NCBI GenBank assembly: GCA_021847855.1 | Contig: JAJZOT010000099.1 | Location: forward strand, 1-6,446 | Origin: Thermoplasmata archaeon | GTDB taxonomy: Archaea > Thermoplasmatota > Thermoplasmata > Thermoplasmatales > Thermoplasmataceae | Length of the DNA: 6,446 nt | Direction of reading: 5' to 3' | Part shown: in pieces, positions 1-5,122 of the stretch | How the letters are laid out: each line of letters opens with the position of its first letter | Position numbering within the stretch: position 1 is the first letter of the stretch | Made by a program: the position numbers and the translations under genes | The notes under the pieces: model-generated | Told to the model about the DNA's origin: nothing | Databases searched by the model: none | The model's input: the letters and a program-made list of their open reading frames with translations, nothing else

Positions 1-65
1 TTCATTATCCTGTTATCAGAAATAATATTTTTTCACTATTTCACTCATGGTTGGCATTCAAAGCG

Positions 66-71
66 AATAAA
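66..71 (+). promoter_or_regulatory. weak TATA-like box before the DNA methyltransferase
   Basis: The A/T-rich stretch AATAAA lies about 21-26 bases before the ATG at 92. That is close to the spacing expected for an archaeal TATA box serving a leaderless transcript. No Shine-Dalgarno sequence precedes the ATG. The match to a TATA consensus is poor, and only 91 bases of upstream sequence are available, so a promoter further left or co-transcription with an unseen gene is possible. Confidence 0.25.
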
Positions 72-91
72 GTTAAGTCAACCTGAACGAT

Positions 92-943
92 ATGTCTGAT
101 GAAGATTGCGTGATTGATTCAGAAACAGGAATCGAAGTGTCATCGTTGAATTCTCACGGAAGTTCTTTGCCCCTTAAACCGCCACTTAAATGGGCAGGAG
201 GTAAGAGGTGGCTTGCGGAGGAAATAAGAAAGATCTGGTATCCCTTTCGGAACCTCGAATACGTTGAACCTTTCTGCGGCGGATTATCTGTTGCTCTTGA
301 TTTAAGACCGGAAAAGGCCCTGCTAAATGACATAAACCCTCATCTGATTAATTTTTACACCAATCTCAAGCAGGGATTTTACATAGAAATGGAGATGAAG
401 AATGAACGTTCTTTTTATTATGAGAAAAGGGACCAGTTCAATGATTCTATAGATACAGGAAGCGTGGATAGACGGATGCAGGCGTCTCTATTCTACTACC
501 TTAACAGAACATGCTTCAATGGACTTTGCAGATTCAATAACAGCGGTCATTTCAATGTACCTTTTGGCAAATACAAAACGATCAACTATAAGCGCGATTT
601 CTCAATTTACAGGAAAAGTTTTGAAAAATGGTCGTTTACCTGTGAATATTTTGAACGGATGGATCTCGACGATGAAAGCTTCGTTTATGCTGATCCTCCG
701 TATGATGTTGAATTTACAAAATATGCAACAGAGGATTTTACATGGAATGACCAGAATAGACTTATCAGGTGGCTTGACAGACATGACGGCCCGATTGTAA
801 TATCAAACCAGGCTACAGATAGGATAACAAATCTATACCTCGATCATGGGTATAACGTTTCTAATATCAGTGCCCCAAGATTCATAAACGCCAATGGTGA
901 CAGAAGCAGGGCCGTTGAGATCATAGCGACAAAGAATATCTGA
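92..943 (+). CDS. dam: Dam-type (D12 class) N6-adenine DNA methyltransferase
   Basis: Predicted to transfer a methyl group from S-adenosylmethionine to adenine N6 in a short DNA target. All hallmarks of the alpha-group D12 family are visible in order: the SAM-binding KWAGGK (residues 33-38), EPFCGG (59-64) and LLND (77-80), the target-recognition-like segment NRTCFNGLCRFN through NVPFG (138-159), the catalytic DPPY (201-204), and a C-terminal SRAVEI (272-277). At 283 residues it is full length; E. coli Dam has 278. The NGLCR and FNVPFG signatures resemble E. coli Dam, so GATC is the likeliest target, although specificity is inferred. The N-terminus carries about 28 extra acidic, serine-rich residues before PPLKW. 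The ATG at 92 is the only ATG ahead of the first motif, but a TTG at codon 26 would give a more usual length. No endonuclease gene is visible beside it, so it may be an orphan methylase. Transfer from bacteria or a virus is plausible but unproven. Confidence 0.93.
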   Translation: MSDEDCVIDSETGIEVSSLNSHGSSLPLKPPLKWAGGKRWLAEEIRKIWYPFRNLEYVEPFCGGLSVALDLRPEKALLNDINPHLINFYTNLKQGFYIEMEMKNERSFYYEKRDQFNDSIDTGSVDRRMQASLFYYLNRTCFNGLCRFNNSGHFNVPFGKYKTINYKRDFSIYRKSFEKWSFTCEYFERMDLDDESFVYADPPYDVEFTKYATEDFTWNDQNRLIRWLDRHDGPIVISNQATDRITNLYLDHGYNVSNISAPRFINANGDRSRAVEIIATKNI

Positions 944-955
944 TTTTTCTCCTTT
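944..955 (+). terminator. pyrimidine-rich tract after the methyltransferase
   Basis: A run of five T followed by CTCCTTT begins directly after the TGA stop codon. Archaeal transcription often ends at T-rich tracts without a hairpin, so this is a candidate terminator for the methyltransferase transcript. The call rests on composition and position only. Confidence 0.3.
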
Positions 956-1077
956 AATGACTGAGCATTTAAATGAGTAAAGCGTGAAGATTTATCGTCT
1001 GAAAAACTTTCACATTATATTGTTTGATTGATGATATGCCATGCCTGAAACGTCCCTCAAAGATCATGAGGATATGA

Positions 1078-1113
1078 CTGAATTTGGAAGGTATTAACTT
1101 TATCTAAATTCAG
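1078..1113. repeat. 8-bp inverted repeat across the end of the FAH-family gene
   Basis: CTGAATTT at 1078-1085 and AAATTCAG at 1106-1113 are perfect reverse complements separated by 20 bases. The right arm covers the stop codon of the minus-strand FAH-family gene at 1110. A hairpin at the 3' end of that transcript, or a bidirectional end signal between two convergent genes, is possible. The loop is long and the arms are A/T-rich, so chance cannot be excluded. Confidence 0.25.
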
Positions 1114-1973
1114 ACGAACTTTGTTACAAGGCTGCCTAACTTTTCAATGCTGACCTCTGTGATATCCCCTTTTTTAATCCAGACCCTTTTATCTGGGGGT
1201 TTTCCGTAGATAACACCCTCTGGAGTTCCGGTCAGTATTATGTCGCCTGGTTCAAGGGGAATGTAGTTTGATATATACCATATCAGATAGTCGCATTGAA
1301 ATATCATATTCGATGTGTTAGAATTCTGCCGGATTTCTCCGTTCAACCTGAGCGAGATATTAAGTGAGTTCGGATCCGGGATTTCATCTGTTGTTGTAAC
1401 ATATGGCCCTATCGGCGCATAGCCTGGGAGGGTTTTTCCCAGGAGCCATTGGGATGTCCTGTACTGAAGATCCCTTGCTGATATATCATTGGCAGGAAAA
1501 TATCCAAATACATGTTTCAAAGAATCCTTCCTCTGGATCCTGAAGGTGTGACTCCCGATCAGGATACCCAGTTCAGCCTCATAATCTATGTCAGTTGCAA
1601 ACTCATCTATCCTGACAGAACCATTGTGCTGCAGGACTGAATCGGAGAACTTGCTGAATAAAACCGGTGTCTCCATGAGTTTGTCATTTACTTCACTGGC
1701 ATGCGACCTGTAATTTAACCCAACACAGATAATCTTGCCAGGTGAAAGCACAACAGGGTTGAATTTCACTTCTTCCTCATTCAGGTTTACGGGTTGCAGG
1801 TTCTTCATCAACTTCTCTTTCAATCTTGCATGGTCAATCTTGAGCTTCAATGCCTGATCAATGCTACTTGCTTCTCTTGGTTCTTCGTTATCTACAGCGG
1901 AAATCCATAATTTTCCATCTTTTTTTAGGCCAATAAAGTTACCATCCTCAGTGCTAAGATTGCATATTTTCAT
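1110..1973 (-). CDS. fumarylacetoacetate hydrolase (FAH) family protein
   Basis: A metal-dependent enzyme of the FAH family, whose members hydrolyse, isomerise, decarboxylate or dehydrate dicarbonyl or 2-keto acids. With residues counted from an in-frame ATG at 1991, the visible features are GLNYRSHASE (91-100), the metal ligands E138 and E140 in DYEAELG, D169 in NDISARDLQ (168-176), GKTLPGYAPIGPYV (185-198, the variant of the family's GKS-FDTFCPIGP segment) and TGTPEGV (254-260). I prefer the start at 1973, six codons later, because MKICNL gives the usual FAH N-terminus; this yields 287 residues. The exact substrate cannot be read. Candidates are a ring-cleavage product in aromatic degradation, oxaloacetate or an acylpyruvate, or, as in Sulfolobus KdaD, 2-keto-3-deoxy-arabinonate dehydration. 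The gene converges with the methyltransferase and diverges from the MFS transporter. Confidence 0.92.
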   Translation of the reverse strand: MKICNLSTEDGNFIGLKKDGKLWISAVDNEEPREASSIDQALKLKIDHARLKEKLMKNLQPVNLNEEEVKFNPVVLSPGKIICVGLNYRSHASEVNDKLMETPVLFSKFSDSVLQHNGSVRIDEFATDIDYEAELGILIGSHTFRIQRKDSLKHVFGYFPANDISARDLQYRTSQWLLGKTLPGYAPIGPYVTTTDEIPDPNSLNISLRLNGEIRQNSNTSNMIFQCDYLIWYISNYIPLEPGDIILTGTPEGVIYGKPPDKRVWIKKGDITEVSIEKLGSLVTKFV

Positions 1974-2027
1974 AATGAAAGCCCTAATCATGTTTGGTTA
2001 AGATTCTTTTCGCTTCTGCGAGCGATG

Positions 2028-2036
2028 AAAATTTAT
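2028..2036 (+). promoter_or_regulatory. TATA-like box of the MFS transporter
   Basis: The stretch AAAATTTAT is centred about 28-29 bases before the ATG at 2061, the classic distance for a leaderless archaeal mRNA. It lies inside the first codons of the longer reading frame opened by the ATG at 2025, which argues that the ATG at 2025 is not transcribed from this promoter. Read on the other strand the same A/T block (ATAAATTTT) could also serve the divergent FAH-family gene, but with a leader of about 16-34 bases. Confidence 0.5.
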
Positions 2037-2060
2037 GAGCTGGCTGACTATCGCTGTTCA

Positions 2061-3251
2061 ATGAGCAAAAGGTTTTTGCTTCTGCCTTACTGGTATCTCC
2101 TCTTTACAATAGGGTTCGGCTGGTTCATACTCGCTCCGCTCGATCCAGCAATAGCAGCATTCCTGAAAGTTGACCCCACATCGATCCTCGTGGTTGTGGA
2201 TGCTTATGGATACGCGATGGTTGTCCTTGGACTTGTTGCGGGCGCGATATCCCTTAAGGTAACTGTTCGCACAGCGCTTTATATTGCAATATTTCTTTCA
2301 GCTGTTGGTCTTCTCGGGAGGGCATTATCAACAGACTACACCGAATTCCTGGTATTCGCGCTGCTCGCTGCGTCAGCTTATCCTCTCGCCCTTGCACCTG
2401 TTGGAAGCCTCTCTGCATCGATAGACAGGAAACATTCCAACCTCATAATAGGAATGAGCGTGGGTATTCTTTTCATCGGGCTCGCAGCCGGTTCTTTCAG
2501 CGGGCCTGCACTGTTGCAGTACCTTGGGCTTCGAAATGCGCTGCTCGTTCCTGTTGTTTTGGGCGTGTTAGCTGCTGCGGTTGTTCCTATTGCCGCAAGG
2601 GACTACCCTAAGAACTATAGCGGCAGGAACTTCAAGGGCACCTTCAGGAAAGGCATGATCAAGAACTGGTGGATTGGCTTTACGGTCGCTTCACTCGCAG
2701 TTATGTTCGGGGGAATATCTGCAACCGTTCTTGAAAATCTTCATGGATATGCCATTTTGGAATCAATATCCATCTCCGGTATACTTGGGGGCCTGGGTTT
2801 CCTTGGGTCAGGTCTGGGTGCAGCAACAGTTCCGGCAATTTTTGAGAGGATTAACAGACTGAAAGCAGGATTGATTTCAACTGCGTTTGCCGCCCTTGTC
2901 ACTGTTCTTCTATTGCTCTTTTCCCTTGTTTTTTCCAGGATCATTATACTGATGGAAATCGGGTTTTTCTTCTTCGGTTTCTTCGGAAACGCGTTCTGGT
3001 CAATGTCTCTTACATCTGTGACATTCTACACTGAGGATCCCGCCAAATCTGGTTTTGCTACATCTATGTTCAGTGTCGTATCCAATTTTGGTGTTTCAAT
3101 AGTACCAGTTTTTCTCGGCTCCCTTTTCTTTGCCCGCTCCTCCGCAGATTATGCATTGATTATAGCTGCAGGCATGGTTGTTATCGCCGCATTGCTCTCG
3201 CCATTTCTTATACGATCAAGAGGCGTCCCATCTTCAGGCCCTGATAATTAG
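2061..3251 (+). CDS. major facilitator superfamily (MFS) transporter
   Basis: An integral membrane protein with about 12 predicted helices. Counted from an upstream in-frame ATG at 2025 (408 codons), hydrophobic segments fall near 17-40, 55-76, 82-100, 106-128, 138-160 and 170-190, then near 214-234, 246-268, 280-300, 303-328, 344-366 and 373-396. A basic cytoplasmic loop (about 191-213) separates the two six-helix halves, the MFS plan. The glycine-rich G-SVGI-GLAAG-SGP stretch (143-161) resembles the helix-5 antiporter-type motif C. The helix 2-3 loop keeps a basic R82 but lacks the aspartate of classical motif A. I choose the ATG at 2061 (MSKRFLLLPYWYLL) because a TATA box sits about 28 bases ahead and because the 12 extra residues from 2025 add nothing typical. 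The substrate is unknown; import or efflux of an organic acid or aromatic compound would suit the neighbouring enzymes, but that is inference. Confidence 0.9.
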   Translation: MSKRFLLLPYWYLLFTIGFGWFILAPLDPAIAAFLKVDPTSILVVVDAYGYAMVVLGLVAGAISLKVTVRTALYIAIFLSAVGLLGRALSTDYTEFLVFALLAASAYPLALAPVGSLSASIDRKHSNLIIGMSVGILFIGLAAGSFSGPALLQYLGLRNALLVPVVLGVLAAAVVPIAARDYPKNYSGRNFKGTFRKGMIKNWWIGFTVASLAVMFGGISATVLENLHGYAILESISISGILGGLGFLGSGLGAATVPAIFERINRLKAGLISTAFAALVTVLLLLFSLVFSRIIILMEIGFFFFGFFGNAFWSMSLTSVTFYTEDPAKSGFATSMFSVVSNFGVSIVPVFLGSLFFARSSADYALIIAAGMVVIAALLSPFLIRSRGVPSSGPDN

Positions 3252-3276
3252 AAGATTAAATGCTTATTCAATCCAC

Positions 3277-3286
3277 GTTTTCTCTT
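3277..3286 (+). terminator. T-rich tract after the MFS transporter
   Basis: GTTTTCTCTT lies about 25 bases past the TAG stop codon and may end the transporter transcript in the hairpin-independent archaeal manner. The support is composition and position only. Confidence 0.25.
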
Positions 3287-3408
3287 AAACAATTCTGAAT
3301 TACGATAACCCGTATTCATCATGCATAACATAGGATCGGAATCGCATCAAGAATATATCCAATTCTTTATCATTACGTGATTCTGAGGGAAAATAGGAAA
3401 ATAAATGC

Positions 3409-3416
3409 TTTAAATA
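3409..3416 (+). promoter_or_regulatory. strong archaeal TATA box upstream of the pirin region
   Basis: TTTAAATA is close to the archaeal TATA consensus and is the best such match in the window. Its centre is about 28 bases before an ATG at 3441, so transcription should start at or next to that ATG. This is the likely promoter for everything up to and including pirin. The pirin coding region itself has no equally good box closer to it. Confidence 0.6.
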
Positions 3417-3440
3417 CTAAAGCGAAATATTAATTATTAC

Positions 3441-3512
3441 ATGATACCAGGTTGCATCGATGATACAAAATACTATTATGGCAGTCCAATCTTATTGACA
3501 GGTGACGGTTAA
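3441..3512 (+). CDS. possible 23-residue leader peptide or interrupted N-terminal part of pirin
   Basis: An ATG placed exactly where a leaderless transcript should begin opens 23 codons ending in TAA (3510-3512). The peptide contains the segment DDTKYYYGSPILLTGDG. It is in the same frame as the pirin sequence that starts right after the stop. It may be a translated leader peptide, the start of a longer pirin cut by a nonsense mutation, or a remnant of another gene: the YYYGSPILLTGDG stretch faintly recalls the first strand of flavin-reductase-like FMN-binding domains. AGGTGA at 3500-3505, near its end, matches the Shine-Dalgarno core and could support re-initiation downstream. Whether it is translated is uncertain. 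Confidence 0.35.
   Translation: MIPGCIDDTKYYYGSPILLTGDG
3500..3505 (+). promoter_or_regulatory. Shine-Dalgarno-like AGGTGA before the pirin coding region
   Basis: AGGTGA matches part of the archaeal anti-Shine-Dalgarno complement (AGGAGGTGATC). It is followed after 7 bases by the first in-frame pirin codon (ACG at 3513) and after 14 bases by an out-of-frame ATG at 3520. It matters because the pirin frame has no ordinary start codon. A second candidate, GAGG at 3533-3536, sits 7 bases before an ATG at 3544, but that ATG opens only 15 codons in the wrong frame. Confidence 0.3.
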
Positions 3513-4442
3513 ACGGCAAATGATAAATCAAAGAGGATAATATATGAATTTCCTGCCCGAGAAACCCTGGATGGAGCAGGCGTCAGGTTAAAGAGAGTAT
3601 TTGGTGGCAGCAGGCATGAGCTGACGGATCCTTTCCTTCTCCTTGATAACTTTGGGTCCAACAAAATAGAGGAATATATCTCCGGCTTTCCCTGGCACCC
3701 TCACAGGGGTATACAGACAGTCACTTACCTTCTTGAAGGAAAGATTGAGCATGAGGACAGCGAGGGGAACCGCGGTGTTATCTATCCAAGGGATCTCCAA
3801 TGGATGACAGCAGGAAGTGGCATTTTCCACCAGGAAATGCCCAAGCCACTTGACGACAGGGACCCTGCAGAACTCCTTAAATCGACTGGTTTCCCGACAA
3901 GCGTTGTGGGAATGCAGCTCTGGCTTAACCTGCCGGCAAAAGACAAGATGATAAAACCATCATATCGTGGAATCAAGGGTTCCACTACCCCAGTATCGGA
4001 TAATGGCAACGGTTCAAGAGTGAAGATCATTTCAGGAATCTACGAAGGCGTTGAAGGGTCTTTTGTTCCCGGAGGGAGGCTGGACCCAACATATCTCGAT
4101 GTATCCATGGAGCCGGAGTCAGAATTCAAAATAGATCTTAAGACAGGGTATACCACTATAGTTTACATTATCTCCGGCTCCGTTGAAATATTATCTGGAA
4201 ACAACAGCAGGAAGGAGATGCATCCGTCGACTGCTTATGTGCTGTCGAGGGAAGAAAACGTTTTAAATTTAGAAACTGACTCCATGCATGCCAGATTTAT
4301 TTTGCTTAATGGCTCGCCGCTGAATGAGCCAGTGACCTGGTATGGGCCAATTGTGATGAACACTCAGGAGCAGATAAACCAGGCTATCCTGGATCTCAGG
4401 AATAATAATTTTGTCAGGGACAAGAACCCCAACTTTCTATGA
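3513..4442 (+). CDS. pirin family protein (cupin), start codon unresolved
   Basis: A two-domain cupin of the pirin family: an Fe-binding protein which in eukaryotes binds transcription factors and in some bacteria and eukaryotes has quercetin 2,3-dioxygenase activity. The N-terminal cupin holds VRLKRVF (3582-3602), DPFLLLDNFG (3627-3656), the metal-site WHPHRG (both His, 3693-3707), TYLLEG, the HEDSEGNRG segment, LQWMTAG and FHQEMP with the remaining ligands His (3828-3830) and Glu (3834-3836). All four metal ligands are therefore present. The C-terminal cupin ends in GPIVMNTQEQINQAI and DLRNN, typical of the family. The ATG at 3804 cannot be the true start, since it falls inside the metal-binding domain. 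The frame is open back to the TAA at 3510, and the conserved N-terminus (KRIIYEF onward, from 3531) has no ATG, GTG or TTG. One extra base near 3525 would join the ATG at 3520 to this frame and give a normal length of about 307 residues. The gene is therefore either mutated at its start, unusually initiated, or carries a one-base sequence error. Confidence 0.85.
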   Translation, partial: TANDKSKRIIYEFPARETLDGAGVRLKRVFGGSRHELTDPFLLLDNFGSNKIEEYISGFPWHPHRGIQTVTYLLEGKIEHEDSEGNRGVIYPRDLQWMTAGSGIFHQEMPKPLDDRDPAELLKSTGFPTSVVGMQLWLNLPAKDKMIKPSYRGIKGSTTPVSDNGNGSRVKIISGIYEGVEGSFVPGGRLDPTYLDVSMEPESEFKIDLKTGYTTIVYIISGSVEILSGNNSRKEMHPSTAYVLSREENVLNLETDSMHARFILLNGSPLNEPVTWYGPIVMNTQEQINQAILDLRNNNFVRDKNPNFL

Positions 4443-4468
4443 TTTAGGGCCTGGATCTTAAAGGAAAT

Positions 4469-4969
4469 TCACCCCTGGTTATGCGCTTCCAGGAGCCATA
4501 GTGATTTTTCCACAGATCTTGATATTTCCGTGAAAAGATCAGCAGTATCAGGATCATCGTTCCCTGCAGATTCACTTATTGCCTTCCTTACATGGTTTGC
4601 ATACTGTGCATATCGCTCGGTAAGAGCAGAGAGATGCTCCTTACCGGTAGTTACCTCAAGTGGATATTCTGGGATCCTCGATTTTTCTGCACATTTCCTT
4701 GTTGTGCCATATGCGTATCCGCCAATAGCGGTAATCCTTTCTGCAATGTCGTCAACAAAGTCCTCGACCTCATCTGCGATCTTGTCGAACAGCAGATGAA
4801 GCATGTAGAAGTTTTCACCTTTAACGTTCCAGTGCGCCTGTTTTGTGTCATTATACAGATCAATCGTGTCTGCGAGAAACTGGTTCAACATTTCAATGCT
4901 TTTACCGGCTTTCTGCTCATGCATGTCCAGTCCTGTTTTAAATCTTTGTTCTGCTTTCATTTTTACCAT
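4469..4969 (-). CDS. dps: Dps-type ferritin, DNA-protecting iron-storage protein
   Basis: Dps proteins form 12-subunit shells that oxidise Fe(II) with peroxide and store Fe(III), protecting DNA. The intersubunit ferroxidase site is complete. Counted from an in-frame ATG at 4984 (171 codons), it comprises H51 in AHWNVKG, H63 and D67 in MLHLLFDKIADE, and D78 and E82 in FVDDIAER; by recollection the same positions serve in E. coli Dps. GGYAYGTT (88-95), YPLEV, RYAQYANHVRKAI (124-136), the DDPDTADLF segment and LWLLEAH complete a bacterial-style Dps, unlike the DpsL proteins described from Sulfolobus. The ATG at 4984 sits only about 9 bases from the TATA box, upstream of the expected transcription start, so I prefer the ATG at 4969 (or 4960). 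The retained N-terminal tail is lysine-containing (MVKMKAEQRFK) and might bind DNA. The gene converges on pirin with a 26-base gap and is divergent from the FMN reductase. Confidence 0.93.
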   Translation of the reverse strand: MVKMKAEQRFKTGLDMHEQKAGKSIEMLNQFLADTIDLYNDTKQAHWNVKGENFYMLHLLFDKIADEVEDFVDDIAERITAIGGYAYGTTRKCAEKSRIPEYPLEVTTGKEHLSALTERYAQYANHVRKAISESAGNDDPDTADLFTEISRSVEKSLWLLEAHNQG

Positions 4970-4988
4970 GAAAGGTAATTGCATATTA

Positions 4989-4996
4989 ATATATAA
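4989..4996 (-). promoter_or_regulatory. TATA box of the Dps gene
   Basis: On the minus strand TTATATAT is a near-ideal archaeal TATA box. Transcription should begin about 26 bases downstream, near 4967, which coincides with the in-frame ATG at 4969 and excludes the ATG at 4984 as a translated start from this promoter. Confidence 0.6.
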
Positions 4997-5022
4997 TGAT
5001 TATCAATAGATATTTAGTATTG
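4997..5022. promoter_or_regulatory. possible operator dyads upstream of the Dps TATA box
   Basis: Two overlapping inverted repeats abut the TATA box on its upstream side: TGAT-T-ATCA (4997-5005) and CAATA-N9-TATTG (5004-5022). Position next to the box is typical for archaeal regulator sites, and the TGATTATCA core is loosely like iron-regulator (Fur/DtxR class) operators, which would suit a Dps gene. The region is A/T-rich and the arms are short, so this is only a candidate. Confidence 0.3.
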
Positions 5023-5094
5023 TTTCCGGATAGATAATGGTCGCTACGGGATAGTACTAAGATAGTCTTTTTAACAGCAGCAAATAGGTCCATA

Positions 5095-5103
5095 ATTATT
5101 AAA
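5095..5103 (+). promoter_or_regulatory. TATA-like box of the FMN reductase gene
   Basis: ATTATTAAA is centred about 24 bases before the ATG at 5123. With no Shine-Dalgarno sequence near the ATG, this points to a leaderless transcript and supports the chosen start. Confidence 0.5.
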
Positions 5104-5122
5104 GTCTTAAGCATCCGGATTT

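Larger units (their letters stand above)
3252..3440. other. gene-free intergenic stretch
   Basis: An A/T-rich spacer between the MFS transporter and the pirin region. I see no tRNA, no reading frame longer than a dozen codons, and no tandem repeat. It holds a T-rich tract just after the transporter and, at its right end, a strong TATA box. The 9-mer TAAATGCTT occurs twice (near 3258 and 3403), probably by chance. Confidence 0.6.

Noticed and set aside
16..48. Minus-strand 10-codon frame (MSEIVKKYYF) at the left edge
   Set aside because: Too short to support as a gene, with no promoter context visible.
519..800. Second plus-strand frame, and an opposing minus-strand frame (602-784), within the methyltransferase
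   Set aside because: The overlapping frame carries the DPPY and NVPFG motifs of a D12 methyltransferase; the others are chance frames.
2674..2944. Short frames inside the MFS transporter on both strands
   Set aside because: They lie within transmembrane segments of the transporter and have no motif or promoter of their own.
3258..3411. Repeated 9-mer TAAATGCTT
   Set aside because: Only two copies, A/T-rich and not arranged in any pattern; no array or mobile-element end.
3520..3536. Programmed -1 frameshifting to connect the ATG at 3520 to the pirin frame
   Set aside because: The sequence between the ATG and the stop lacks a good slippery heptamer or a following stem-loop; a one-base indel is the simpler explanation.
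3588..4030. Two overlapping minus-strand open frames across the pirin gene (3588-3830 and 3782-4030)
   Set aside because: The plus strand here encodes conserved pirin motifs including the metal site; the minus frames show no recognisable domain.
4592..4978. Open frame of 128 codons on + opposite the Dps gene
   Set aside because: It is the antisense shadow of an unmistakable Dps gene, is rich in Cys and Phe, and shows no family motif.
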